A stretch of DNA of 64,000 nucleotides from the NCBI GenBank assembly GCA_002803225.1, contig NXFV01001529.1:1-64000 (forward strand), read 5' to 3'. The notes beneath the pieces are model-generated. The model was not told where the DNA came from. It was given only the letters and a program-made list of their open reading frames with translations, and did not search any database. The stretch is from Gamarada debralockiae (taxonomy: Eukaryota; Ascomycota; Leotiomycetes; Helotiales; Hyphodiscaceae). A program made the position numbers and the translations under genes. Shown here one piece after another: positions 11,474-23,215 of this stretch; position 1 is the first letter of the stretch, and each line of letters starts with the position of its first letter.

Positions 11474-12678
11474 ATGCCGCTGATTTCTCGATCTTTGGGG
11501 AAAGATGATTTTATGACCCTTGCTGTGAGGGAGGAGGGTGTACAGAATTTAGGAGCGGATTTGTTGTGGGTGCTCATCAATGGAGGGATTTCGTTGGTTT
11601 TGGTGCTGCTGGGAGGGTTCTTTGCTGGGTTGACTTTGGCGTAAGTTGTTTCCCGTTCCCATATCTACGGCTTTCCCAATCGACAATCGCACAGTTTGAT
11701 GGGCCAAGACGAAATTGCCCTCCGAGTCCTCTCACTCTCCGGCGACGGACCCCAAAAGTCGAGTGCAAAGAAAGTCCTCTCGCTTCTCCACAAGGGCAAG
11801 CACTGGGTTCTCGTCACCCTCCTCCTTGGTAATGTCATCGTTAATGAGACATTGCCTGTCTTCCTGGACAAAGAGATGATGGGAGGCTGGGTTGCGATTG
11901 TAGTTAGCACTGGATTGATCGTTATATTTGGAGAGATTATCCCTCAGAGTATCTGCGCCAAATGGGGGTTGAGCATTGGTGCCAGGAGCTCGACGTAAAT
12001 CTACCCCTCTCTGAAGCACTCTTCTTCCAAATGATAGAGACTGATTATTCAAGCAGCTTCGTAATTTGGCTCATGTACGCCCTCTCACCCATTGGGTATC
12101 CCATTGCGCTCCTCCTCGATTACGTGCTGGGCACCTACCACGACCGTAAATTCTCCCGCGAAGGCCTCAAGACCTTGATCATGCTCCACGAAGTGCCACG
12201 CTCCTCATTCCGCAATCGAGAACATCTTCATCCCGAAGAAGCCTCCACAGTCTGCAACTTCCTCTCGCTCTCCACGACCCCGATCCAAGAAGCCATGACA
12301 CCTCTGAAAAACGTTTTCACATTAACGTCCGATACCGTATTGGATGATATGACGAGATATCAGATCTTGAAGAGTGGACATGGAAGGGTCCCAGTGTTTG
12401 GGAAGGAGAAAGGGGACTTCGTTGTTGGTGTGTTGAATGTCAGGTCGTTGATTGGGTTAGATTTTCGGGAAAAAGACGTATCAGTTGGTGACTTGGAGCT
12501 GGAAGACTTGAGAATGGTGAAGCCGGGTGTGAATTTGGCGGATGTTGTCTGTATCTTTAGAGATCGGCAGGCAGAGATGGTTGTCGTGACGGAAGGAGGG
12601 GGCATCGAAGGCAGGGCCCTGGGAATCGTGACATTCAGGGATGTGATGGGAGGCGTTATTGGGAGGGAGAGGTGTTGA
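11474..12678 (+). CDS. CNNM/Mam3-type transporter (DUF21 plus CBS domains)
   Basis: Three exons: 11474-11640, 11695-11994, 12057-12678 (introns of 54 and 62 nt with GTAAGT and GTAAAT donors); 362 aa. An N-terminal DUF21 membrane domain has hydrophobic segments around residues 35-55, 85-105, 110-130 and 160-185, with the family motif [12 protein letters not shown]-pair region follows ([48 protein letters not shown]). Family members include yeast Mam3 and animal CNNM, linked to Mg2+/metal homeostasis at vacuolar or plasma membranes. It is shorter than Mam3, lacking the long C-terminal extension, but ends cleanly after the second CBS motif. The start is the only ATG in frame before the first membrane segment. 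Confidence 0.88.
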
Positions 12679-13136
12679 CGGCGCATTTTGGGATAGGAGC
12701 TGGAGCATGACATCCAAAGGACTGGAGTATTGGCGTTATCTGCTGAGATCGGCTGGATATTTGAGAGCACTGCATCAGCAGCAGGATGGCGTTTTGGAGA
12801 TTTATTTAGGCGCCAGATACCGGTATTCCACCACCATTTCCTTCCTGCATCTTACCAACGGAGAAATCACCATTACCCAAGCTCCCATTCGAATACGCAA
12901 TTGAAGTTAATTAATCAGCTGTAGTTCGTCGCCAAAACCGGATTCGGCAAAACTCGAGACTCTCACTTTCACTTTCATATCTCAAAATAAGCCAATTTTT
13001 CTTCAAGAAAACAAAGCAAATAGGAGCGTGGAGCAGTGGTAGTATAACGCGCTCTCTGCCAGACACAACTTGCAAGCCTGTATACCGCGCCACAACGGCA
13101 GTGATTACATAATCAATTCCTGACAGGATGAGGTAC
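12679..13136. other. intergenic region with weak tRNA-like A-box
   Basis: No gene. A segment near 13027-13055 contains TGGAGCAGTGG followed by GTAGTATAACGCGC, which resembles the D-arm/A-box of a tRNA, but no matching acceptor or T-arm follows. It may be a relic of a tRNA or tRNA-derived element. Confidence 0.25.
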
Positions 13137-13327
13137 TCTAAAGTCACGTGTCATGGCGAGGAATTGAAGAACTCGTCTGGGAACAAGACCCTGCATCCAT
13201 CATGTCTTGGTAGCCGAGAAAAAGTCCAACTTTGATCTCTTCCAAGTGTAGTTTAAAGCTCTTAGTTTTCCATGCTGTGGAAGTTCTAGAGTTTTAAAGG
13301 GGCCTGGTTGGTTCGATTTTTGTCGAC
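13137..13327. repeat. dispersed ~190-bp repeat, copy 2
   Basis: Direct-orientation partner of the repeat at 2227-2417, with small indels and point differences. It lies about 170 bp upstream of the DHH-phosphoesterase start codon and so may overlap its promoter. Confidence 0.8.
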
Positions 13328-13493
13328 TCGATTACGTCACGAAGCGAGCAGACAACGACAATCCTCTTTGCGTGAGATGGAAGAATACCAGCAAGGCTAG
13401 ATGCGTATATTTTGGAGATTTCCATTCATTAGAACTTCTCGTGCAATCTATCTAAGACCAGTATACTTGCCAAGTCTGCAACAGACCTGAAGT

Positions 13494-15000
13494 ATGAAAC
13501 GAAAAGCTGGCGACAGCCCAGAGACTTCCGTGAGGAAGGCCGCCAAAGTCGACGATTACTGCAATGTAGCGCAGAAAAAGGATGCACACGGCAAACATAT
13601 ATGGCCGGCGCCAGAGAATCAGATGAGCGCAGCTCGGGCATTTCTCAAAGAATGGTAAGTTTGAACAACCCTCATTGAATCATTCTGACCAGCGACCTTG
13701 ATAGTGCCGCTGCTCAGAAGCCAACTCTCATCGTTCCAGACAAAGATGCTGATGGGTTGAGCGCAGGAGTAATAGTTCACAGAACTTTGGCGAAACTGGG
13801 ACTTGATCAGAAACATTTGGATGTCCATCTTGTTCAGAAGGGATCAAATATCCATGAGGAAACCGAACGACAGCTGATGTTGGAGAAGAGACCGAAATTC
13901 ATCATCGTTCTCGATCAAGGAAGTCGAGGAGGTCCCCCAGTTATTGATGATACCGAGTCAAAATCTCTGATCATTGACCATCACTTGAGCGATGAGTTCC
14001 CGAAAGACGCAATAGTGAGCCCAACACCTGAAGCTCTTGACCGCGTCTGATCTATAATACAGGTTGTATCCGCATGCCACTACCCCCCAGTCGCTACTAC
14101 TTCTCTTCTTACATTTGAGATTTGCCAAGAGCTTGATCGCGAGATTGCATCGGAATGTGGGTATTTGTGTGCGATTGGGACTCACGGTGACCTGGGAAAC
14201 ACTTTGAAATGGTCACCACCGTTTCCAGATATGACAGAGACGTTCAAAAAGCATACTAAGAAACTCATAAATGATTGTGCCTCGTATATCAATGCTCGTA
14301 CGCATCACCATCCAGCATATGAACAAGTACTGAGAAAGCGTAGCTCGACGAACTGGAAGCTACGATGTAATCACAGCGTGGAGAGCACTCGTCGAAGCAA
14401 AAGATACCAAACAAATTCTGAACAATAGACGACTTGCAGAAGCTAGAGCCGAAATTAATGCCGAAGTAGAGAGACAAACTCATACACCACCCAAATTCAG
14501 CAAGGATGGAAAGATTGCCGTCTTAAAAATCAACAGCAAAGCACAGGTGCATTCTGTAATTGCAACGCGATGGGTAAGTAGACTTCGTCATTGTTGCTTG
14601 ACACGGACTGAACGATTTGACTTAGGCTGGCCATCTGAAATCTAAAGCCTTGGAGATAGTCATGGTTGCCAACTACGGATACTTGCCAGGAAAAGTGAAT
14701 TTCTCATGCAGGATTGCGAGATGCGCTCGCGGACGAGATCCCCCAGTCAATATCATTGACTCCCTAAAAGCAGTTGCAGATCTCGACACTACCGACCTAG
14801 TTGAGCGATTAGGAGAGAACTTTGCGAGAGGCCATAAGGAGGCTTCTGGTGGTATTGTGAACACAGTGGAGTTCGAAGAGTTGTGTGTGTTGATGAAAGT
14901 GGGCGAGAAGCCTGACAAAGTTGAGGGGGACTTGCCAAAGAAGAAGCTGGAGAAGTCTCCTCAGAAGAATACCCTGAACAATTATTTCAAGAAGTCTTGA
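13494..15000 (+). CDS. DHH-family phosphoesterase (RecJ-like)
   Basis: Five exons: 13494-13654, 13705-14014, 14063-14297, 14344-14573, 14626-15000, with introns of 50, 48, 46 and 52 nt; all phases fit, giving 436 aa. DHH hallmarks: motif I PDKDADGLSAG (D68, D70), motif III IIDHH (D145-H146-H147) and THGDLG (D200). A C-terminal region with ARGRDPPVNIID and GHKEASGGIV resembles the DHHA1-type substrate-binding half (the GG of the GHxxAxGG motif). Family members hydrolyse phosphodiester bonds in nucleic acids or small nucleotides using two Mn2+. The N-terminus is basic (MKRKAGD..RKAAK), compatible with nuclear localisation. The extreme C-terminus (NTLNNYFKKS) resembles a PCNA-interacting peptide. 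The exact substrate is unknown; a single-strand-specific exonuclease role is inference. Confidence 0.85.
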
Positions 15001-15777
15001 ATCTTCACTACCTTTCTGCTACTGAAATATCGAGGAACATCAGGGACGGCGGATACCTAGATTAAGTTTCGATGCACACAGTCGCTGAGACGAAATGGAC
15101 AGCAGATAATTGAGGCTTCTGGGAGGAGAAAGCCCAAAGAAAGGATTGGGGCCCGTAATTATGTGCAGAAAATATATATTGTGAAGACTTCAATCGACTA
15201 TTCGAAGCTCTCAAAAACGCATATTGTAAACATTCCGCGCGGTAATGAAAAAGAAAGACGATAGGTAATACGACTGCCGATAGGCCCCGCAAATTTTCGA
15301 GCATACAAGCGTCAACTTGGGGATATCTCTAGGTAAATTTTCTTCGTTGTAGAATCTTAGTTTCCTATTCTTGGGGCAAGTTCTCCGAGTGAGGACGAAG
15401 TGGTGAGACGGACGGCATACAACCGACTCCGCTTTAACGCCTTTAACGCCAAGCTCCAATCTGCGGATCTGTTCACGGAAGCCACTGGAATCTTGACAAA
15501 TAGAATTGCATGTCCGACAACATACCTAGGATGGCGCCTCCAGCCCAATCAAAAAGGCTTACATTGCTTTTACCTCAGCCTTAGCATCAAGATGAAAGAT
15601 CACGCGCAGCCTTCCATCAGTGAATTATATATATCTGCAAGTGCAGTTGAAAATGTTCACCCCAACCAGCTTCAAAAAGTATCAAGCTTCTTCTATCAAA
15701 ATTTTTTCTTGATCCCAGCTCTGTTTAGGAAATAACACATTAATTACAACCCAGCATTCATCATTCTCTTCGCGATA
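15001..15777. other. intergenic region
   Basis: Nothing supportable beyond the expected 3' UTR of the DHH gene and 5' leader of the next gene. Confidence 0.4.
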
Positions 15778-16575
15778 ATGGCATCGAACATCTCCAGCTT
15801 CGCCTCCAACATTCAAGCACCATCTCTCGATGTCTCTGACTTTATGTCTATTGGAGACCGCCTGGGCGGCAAAAAAATCGACAACGCGATCGAGAAAGCT
15901 CGTTATGCCGGGATTCCAGACCAAGGCGAGCAGACAGGCGGATACGCTGCGAATTACGCCCACCTATCCCACATTCCCCTATTCCCTCTCTACAGCCCCG
16001 CCCAACTCAATGCACTCGCAAAAATACAGGAGAGGAAAGAGCGTACGCTCTCGCACGTGCCGCCTCCGCAGAAAGTAAGCACGATGGATAAAATAGTCTT
16101 GACCGCGATGTCGCACCTGTCTGGAGGTGCGAACCCACTCAGTGTGAAGAAGTGGGAGAGGAGACTGCAGGGGGCTAGCGCAATCACGGCGCAGAGATCG
16201 ATGGAACAAACGCACACCCTCATGTTTACGAGATGGATGATCCCTGGGAGTAAGGAAGTGTGGTTTGTGGATGTGTTGGAGTGGAGAGGCGCGAGTAAGA
16301 ATGCTGGAGCTCAAGTGTATCTCAAAATGGGGAAGATGGCGTCGGTCAAGACACTGGGTGACTTGATCAAAGACCGGAAGGCGAATAAGACTTGGACGAA
16401 GAGGTTCATGAATAGGGATTGTTGTGAATCTGTTTCATTCGTGGGCGAGGATAAGAGTGAGGTGCCGATGGAGATTGTTGCGAGGATTCAACGTCCTTGT
16501 GCCGCGGTGGAGGCGAGGGAGTCACTCAAGATATTTGACAAAGAATGGATTGTTCCGCTTGTTGGGGCTATGTAA
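15778..16575 (+). CDS. hypothetical 265-aa protein
   Basis: A single uninterrupted frame with a clear ATG context and protein-like composition. I do not recognise a family. There is no signal peptide or membrane segment. The N-terminal third is rich in Ala, Gly and Ser (GGYAANYAHLSHIPL); the rest is basic with scattered Trp (KKWERRL, TRWMIPGSKEVWFVDVLEW, NKTWTKRFMN). An acidic patch (FVGEDKSEVP) precedes the C-terminus. It sits alone between the DHH gene and the WD40-like gene with several hundred bases on either side. Probably a lineage-restricted soluble protein. Confidence 0.65.
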   Translation: MASNISSFASNIQAPSLDVSDFMSIGDRLGGKKIDNAIEKARYAGIPDQGEQTGGYAANYAHLSHIPLFPLYSPAQLNALAKIQERKERTLSHVPPPQKVSTMDKIVLTAMSHLSGGANPLSVKKWERRLQGASAITAQRSMEQTHTLMFTRWMIPGSKEVWFVDVLEWRGASKNAGAQVYLKMGKMASVKTLGDLIKDRKANKTWTKRFMNRDCCESVSFVGEDKSEVPMEIVARIQRPCAAVEARESLKIFDKEWIVPLVGAM

Positions 16576-17958
16576 CTTTGAAGCAAAGTCGGAACTCGGG
16601 AGGGTTGAATTAATCGTTAAGGAGCACAAATCACTTGGAATGACAACAATTTGCTGCATTCAAGGCTTTGTCGAACGTTGAAATATGAAATTTATGCAAG
16701 TCTTATTGGACGTTAATGGATTAAGCGAGAAAGGGGGGATGAGCTGGGAAATGGCTGCAGCTCACTTGGGATCTGGTTACTTTGTCCCAACTGGCAACAA
16801 TTCCTGAATGGCCTGCGCGTGATTGAGACTTGGTACCATGAGAACAACACCTTTCAATCACATTCATACACGATCGAAATTGATAACACGATATTCGTTC
16901 GCCAGCAAGCCTCAATTCTGCTCCCATGGCAAGACGGCGCTATGCAACCCAAGAAGCCCAAAGTTTCCCTATGGGAGGATTTCTGATGACACGACCACAA
17001 TCATTCGCGCCGTGTAAACATTTCGAAAATCGATTCGGTGGCAGATGGTTCCCCAGAGTTTTGTGATGCAAATCTGAGACTTGGAATGTACCAGACGGCT
17101 GCAAATGTCATCCTACCGGGGCATTATCAATGTCAACGAAGTATGCTGGAATTTCAGATAGATACATTTGAGCTTGGAGAACGAGGCGTTGCCATTACTC
17201 TGACTTCTTGGAGCTCTTTCAGCTTCTGTATGATAAAGGGGGCTTGGAAAGAGGTTGAGAAAAAAAACCTTTCCGAGGAGTTCCGGGAAAACAAATCCCA
17301 TTGAATGAAGGCGTCATCCGGGGGACTTTTGAGGCCCGAGGAAACGACCTGCATGCCATGGATTATTCGACATCACTGCGCCGGGAATTACTGATGTGGC
17401 CGGAGGCTGAGTTAAAGGGAAAACGAGCGCAATATATGGAACTCGAGAATGTGGAGGCAGGAAATGAGACTTCAGAGAAACGGCAGCTGTCAAAATCAAA
17501 ACATACTGACTGCCTTGCTTAGAACGTCGACGAAGTAAATAATGCAACAGCTAAATTTAAAAAAGATATAGCAGACGTTATAAACCACTATCCTACCTTA
17601 CCAACACCTCGCGGATGCAGGCAAAGGAAAAGCAGCAATAGAGTATCTGCCGCAACCGCCTCCACACATTCTCAGCCTTGGCTCGGAATGCAGGTACAGC
17701 GTGTCGCCTCTCTTGGAGTTCAATATCTCGCATGGAATACAGAGTTTCAAGGATTGATCTCGCCTTGTACTCCACCTTGCCTTGCGAATGTTCAAATGCT
17801 TATAACGCAAAACAAATGAAACGAACATGACTTACCAAAATAAAAGCAAAACTAGAGGAAAAGGCACAAGCAGATTTGAAATTACTTTTCTCTTCCTTTT
17901 CGTGTCTTGTTCTTCGTTGGGTATCTGAAAAAAGCCATCAACAGGGGAGGAGAAATGA
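16576..17958. other. intergenic region
   Basis: About 1.4 kb with no supportable gene. The short frames seen on both strands lack start context, splice partners or recognisable motifs. The right end probably contains the 3' UTR of the minus-strand WD40-like gene. Confidence 0.4.
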
Positions 17959-19918
17959 TCATTGAAGCAGCTTCCTCTTCTCCACAAATCCACTCGCATC
18001 CCTATTCTCCATCCTAGCCAACGCGCGATCAATGCCCATAACGTCCAGCTCCCCACCATTAGCATTTGTCTCTACTAACGCCATCCTGGTCCCAACCCTG
18101 GCCACCGTCTGTGTGTCTTTGCCGGCGGACAGTATCACAAATCGATGTTCGCCCAATATAATAACTTCGGACGACAAAGATGTCGTCGATATCGCTGGCG
18201 CCGCAACTAGCTTCGCGATTTGCTCAATACCTGAACATCTCTCGCCTTGCAGATCGATATTCTCGAGCTTGATCATGCGTCCACCAGGTGTTCCGTTGAA
18301 CAAATTTCCCGATCCACCGGTACTCTTGCGTGCGTTCGCAGCCCAGTATTTCGACAAGCTAGGAATAACCGTAAACGATTCGCCTAGCCAGAATACGATG
18401 CTCTCTTCCGCCGGACTCGTAGCTGAACTGGACGGCACTTCCACAACTGATATCTGGCCACGTACAGGTCCGCTCGTTCCTCGGTTACCAAAGAGGTCGA
18501 CAGATTTGCGCGTACCAGGAGTCATAGGCACAAATTTCGAGCTGGAAATTTGTGGTGGGCCTGAATTTCGTGCTTTTGCACCTTCGATGAAGCCTGTCAG
18601 ACTGAATTGTGAGAGTGAGCCGCCTTTGATGCCTTGTCGACCAAGGAGGCCTTGCAAGGCTCCTGGTCCAACACCTTCGATGTCCCAGATCCCCCATTCG
18701 CCGTCTTGAAGTAAGACAAGGATTGCGCGGCCGTTTGACACCCATTTTGCGTCAACGATGGTCATTCTACCAAATCCTGCGTGCGCGCCGGTATTGTGTG
18801 GGGTTGAAGAGTCGGATTGCTTCTGGAAACTGGGGTAGAGAGATAGAAGCCAGGTGCCTTGTTCTGCGACTAGATCCGAGGAAGGCTCGTCGGTTGGAGT
18901 AGTTTTGACTATGAGTCTGTAATCATAGATTCGGCATGCGCTCGTCGAATCAGCGACCAGTAGTTGACTGGCGGGTGGGCTGGAGAGTGCAGGGTTGAAG
19001 GAGATTGATTTGGCGGGCGATGCGAGGTAAATGCTTTGAAAGGGTTCGATATGAGATTTTGGCGATGTGATCGGGACACGGTAGAATAGCAATAATCCTG
19101 TTACCTCCCTGGAGTGCGAAGCGACGATAAGTTGCGGCCCTGTTGGTGTGGATGACTTCGAATCTCCTCTCGTTTGACCTTGGCCGGAGAACTCCACAGT
19201 CATTGATACACCATCCGAAGGCTTCTGGTGGCCGCCCAGTATGACAACCGTCTCACCCCACTTTCCATTTCCAGCATTGGCCAACGTAAAGTTTGATCGG
19301 AAATCAGATCGCGACTTGCTTAGGGGTGATGGGGGCGTTAGTGGTAGAGTGACAAGTCGGATTGAATTATCGGCGCATGATGCTGTGAACACAATCTTCT
19401 GCTTCAAAGACTCCAAGCCCCGCCATGATGCACCTTCTGCCTTCATTATCGAGTTGGGTAACAGGGCGAGATGGAGAACATCTGTTCCGAAGTGAAGGTC
19501 GTGACATTGTAGGATGGTTGGGTATGGTCTAGACGGGTCGAGTTCCTCCTCATCTTCAAACTCCGGCTTGTCTTCGAAAGGCTGAGCAGAGGGACCTTCC
19601 TCATCGGAGTCGAGCGATATGACAGCGTTCTCAGTTCCATTTGCCTTCTTCGGTGCTGCAGAGGTCTCTCCAGGAAGCTTAAATGGTCGGCCACCTCTCC
19701 AAACAATTCTCACTCCATTTTCCTGACCGTAAATTATTATTGTCGAATCATTTGGGGATCGTATTGGATAGGATTTCGCAGTATGAATTCGGTGTGGTAG
19801 TTCGTAGCTGTGGAAGCAGGATCAGAACTGGATGGCTCCATGAGACGATTGGATGTTACCTCAGTTGCGTATTTTGATTGTTTTTTGAGACCCTGGGTTT
19901 GGGGAGAGTGCTTGCCAT
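17959..19918 (-). CDS. WD40-like beta-propeller protein, possible Nup37-type nucleoporin
   Basis: Two exons: 19918-19860 and 19807-17959, with a 52-nt intron (GTAACA...CACAG); 635 aa. The small first exon is needed because the long frame has no ATG: it opens at a GTG, and coding sequence continues upstream through TIIIYGQENGVRIVWRGG. Beta-propeller-like segments recur: VFTASCADNSIRLVTLPL, a LIVASHSREVTGLLLFYRV block, and MTIVDAKWVSNGRAILVLLQ followed by GEWGIWDIEG. An acidic linker (SLDSDEEGPS) lies near residues 85-110. Comparable filamentous-fungal proteins exist; assignment to the Y-complex nucleoporin Nup37 is my recollection and tentative. Alternatively it is a generic WD40 scaffold. Confidence 0.75.
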
Positions 19919-21126
19919 TGTTGGAGATGAACAGGTACGAAGTGAATGGTAAGAGTGTGAGTCAACTCTGTTCAATTATCGTCTGCATACCCGTTGGACT
20001 GAATGTGGGTGAAGAGTTGATGAGCTTGAGCTCGATCTATTTCGTCGTCGTAGTTGGGGTCGTTGAGCCTCGTCGCGTACAATCACGTCGGCTCCTGACC
20101 TTCGGTAAAACTTTAAGTGAGTAAGTAGGTCCGTGCGCCAAACGGTCAAGGTCTCGAATGAACGAGGACTTTCGGGTGCCAAAACTGCTTTCCGAACCCG
20201 CACTTGGAAGAGCTTCCCTGCAAACGCTTCATTTTCTTAATCCAAACAGAAGGATCCCCAGCAGACCCTTTGTGTATGGCTCACCCCATCTCAGTCTTTC
20301 GGGCTTCACAATGCTATCCCAAAGCATACTTCGTCCTCCGCACTGGATCTTGAAGAATGGAGAAACAAGCACGTGAGGATACCCTGTCAAAAATGGAGCC
20401 TCTCGCAGGGCTGTCCCTCCGATTTTAAGGTAAGCCGCATGCACTCTAGACCCGCTCGATCTTTACTCCGATGTCTACGGGTAATCGGCATGAGCCAAGC
20501 CTTTCCTGCCATTTGGTTCCTGTTCGCCATCTCAGAGATCTTCATCCATTCCCACCACACCCCCGCAGCAAAAACGCCATAGTAAGACTGAGGAAGACTC
20601 GGAGTCGAAATCCCGCCCTGATGTCTGAAGAAAGAGATTGAAGTTTGAGTAATTGAAAGTTGGGAAATATCTCACAAGACCTTAACTCATCTCTACCCAG
20701 CTTTTTCTAGTTCAGGTCGATATGGCCTCAAAACTCTTAGTGCAGTCGCACTTTTCCTTGAAGCGAGATGCTCGCGGAATAGAGCCCGCCTTTGGCTTGA
20801 CGGGCAGGGATGCTTTATGGGTTTGTAATTCTTGAATTCTTCATTAAGCCGACTTAACCCCACTTATCACCGTGGTATGCTTTGTGGTGTTTCTCTTTCC
20901 TCAGCATTTAATATCGCCTGTTCACTGCTTTTCGGAGTACAGCATATGCCCAGTGTTGTATTTCTTTTCTATTCCAGCCCTTAGTTATGGCAGCAATTGG
21001 ATATTAGAGGGGACTTTCAACTGCCAAACTCCTCGGCCAGGATTGACTGAGTTGGCCTTTTTGGACTGAACATCCGCTGTTTTGAGGAGTCTTTTTAGCA
21101 GATCGAGAAGCCTTACGAAACCAAAT
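19919..21126. other. intergenic region with a possible small minus-strand gene
   Basis: Holds the promoters of the WD40-like gene (minus) and the MFS gene (plus). On the minus strand at about 20615-20230 two adjoining frames look protein-like (one with FAAGVWWEWMK, the next with FLTGYPHVLVSPFFKI) and could be exons of an unrecognised small gene, but I could not find splice sites that join them in frame. Confidence 0.3.
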
Positions 21127-23215
21127 ATGTCAGACTTCAAAGACCCCGAGAAAGATTTCTATCGAGAGAAGAATGGCGTGGGGCAAACATCTTCGACGCT
21201 CGACCCCTCTTCGATAAACCGAGAGAAGGAACAACATACCCCGTCCTCCCCAACACATTCATCCCACTCCTCCTCCAGCAACTCGATCGAATCCGATATC
21301 CTCCGCCCCCTCGAACGAGCCTTAACACCCGACCTTCGAACCGAAGCAGAACATCTTGCTCGAGCCGGATTAACTCTCACAAAGACCAACGCCTCACTTG
21401 CAACAACTGGCTCAAGGATACCAGACTTCGAAGTCGACTTCTCAGTCGACGACTCAGACGATCCGCGAAATTGGCCGTTATGGTATCGTGGTATGATAAT
21501 TGGTTTTGTGTCGTTTTCGACGTGGGTTGTGGTGTTGTACAGTACGAGTTATACAAGCAGTATGCCGGGTATGATGAAGGAGTTCCACGAGAAAAGTGAG
21601 CCGATTGCTACACTAGGTGTGACAATGTATTTGGTAGGATTGGCTTCTGGAAGTTTGATACTGGCACCATTGAGTGAGATCTATGGCCGGAGGCCAGTGT
21701 ATGCTGGGAGTTTGTTATTCTTCTGTTTGATGGTCCTGCCTTGTGCATTAGCAACTGGACTTCCTGAGATTCTCGTCGTACGGTTCTTTGGGTATGTTCA
21801 CCCCAATCTTCTCATAAAGCAAAGTCTGATGTTGAAGTACAGAGCCTGTGCCGGCGCAGCTATGATTTCCAACTCACCAGGAACAGTGGCAGATATCACC
21901 AACGAAACATACAGAGCTCTAACTTTTAGTATATGGAGCATTGGACCCATGAACGGACCTGTCACTGGACCAATTATTGGGGGCTTCGCAGCCGAGTACC
22001 TGGGGTGGAGATGGACGAATTGGCTCGTTCTGATATTCTCGGCGATAGGATGGATCATGTGCGCCTGCATCAAGGAAACTTATGCTCCAATAATCTTACA
22101 GAAGAAAGCTGCAAAGATGAGAAAAGAGACGGGTGATGATAGATGGTGGTCCCGATATGACCAGAACGCAACTGGTAAGCAAGCTTGCTTTTCTTCATAG
22201 TATGACGAACTGACTTCAGTCTCCAGTCTTCGAAATCCTCAAGGTCAATCTTTCGAGACCTTTCGTTCTCACCTTCACAGAACCAATCTTGTGGTTCTGG
22301 GATGCTTACATTGCAGTAAGTGTTCGATTTTCCTTCAATCATCCAGTTGACGTTCCTCCTCGCGTCCCGTGCATCCCCCCCACTTCTGCCCGAAGACGGG
22401 ATCTCCACGCAAAATCGTTGTCTGATAATTACAATTAGATTATTTATGGTATCCTATACCTCTGCTTCGTGGCCTATCCCTTAATCTACACCGGCCTACG
22501 CGGCTGGACACAAGGCTTCACCGGCCTCGCATTCATCGGCATAGGAGTCGGAACCATGATCGCTATCGTTACTGAGCCTTTAGCACGGCGACTTGTTCAC
22601 GCTCACAAAAAAGATCCTGACACGGGCCGCGTCCCCCCGGAAGCTTCAGTCAGCATTGTGTGCATTGCCTCATTTTTATGCCCAATCGGCCAGCTTTGGT
22701 TCTCGTGGACGTCAGTTCCCATCACTATTCACTGGATCTGGCCGATTCTAGCAGGAATTCCTTTTGGGGCAGGGAATTGCCTCGTTTTTATCTATGCCTC
22801 AAACTACATCGCTGGCTGCTATGGCGTCTATAGCGCCTCTGCACTTGCGGGCAACAGTGTCATTCGATCATTCATCGGAGGCACACTACCACTAGCTGGA
22901 CCAGCCATGTACAACAAGCTGAGCCCTCAGTGGGCAGGTACTTTGTTAGGCTTGGTTCAAGTTGCGTTGATACCAATACCGTTTGTGTTTTATAAGTGGG
23001 GGTCGAAGATTCGGGCGAGGAGTCCGTTGATTAGCAAGATGAGAGAGGATCAAGAAAAGAGTGAGAAGAGAGCTGCGAGAGCTCGCAAACAGCAGGAGAA
23101 AAGAGCAGCGACTGAGAGAGGCGAAGTGATGATTGTTGATGAAGCTGGCATTGCGGATCCAGAAAAGGAGGGCGTCATGGAGACAGAACAGCCGGTCATG
23201 ACTGAGAAACAGTGA
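21127..23215 (+). CDS. MFS transporter, DHA1 (drug:H+ antiporter-1) type
   Basis: Exons 21127-21791, 21843-22174, 22227-22315 and 22439-23215 (introns 51, 52, 52 and 123 nt) keep frame and give 620 aa. The long frame opens at TTG 21082; ATG 21127 (MSDFKDPEK) is the first methionine. A cytosolic Ser-rich N-terminus leads to the family signature DDPRNWPLWYRG before TM1, then motif A in the TM2-3 loop (LSEIYGRRP), the TM4-5 segment SPGTVADITNETYRALTF and a motif-C-like GPVTGPIIGGF in TM5. Twelve hydrophobic segments can be laid out; the C-terminus is basic and charged. Close relatives export polyamines, azoles or toxins through the plasma membrane. The substrate cannot be told from sequence. It has no pathway neighbours. 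Confidence 0.92.

Noticed and set aside
13027..13055. tRNA gene or SINE head
   Set aside because: Only an A-box-like word; no acceptor or T-arm can be paired, so kept only as a weak note.
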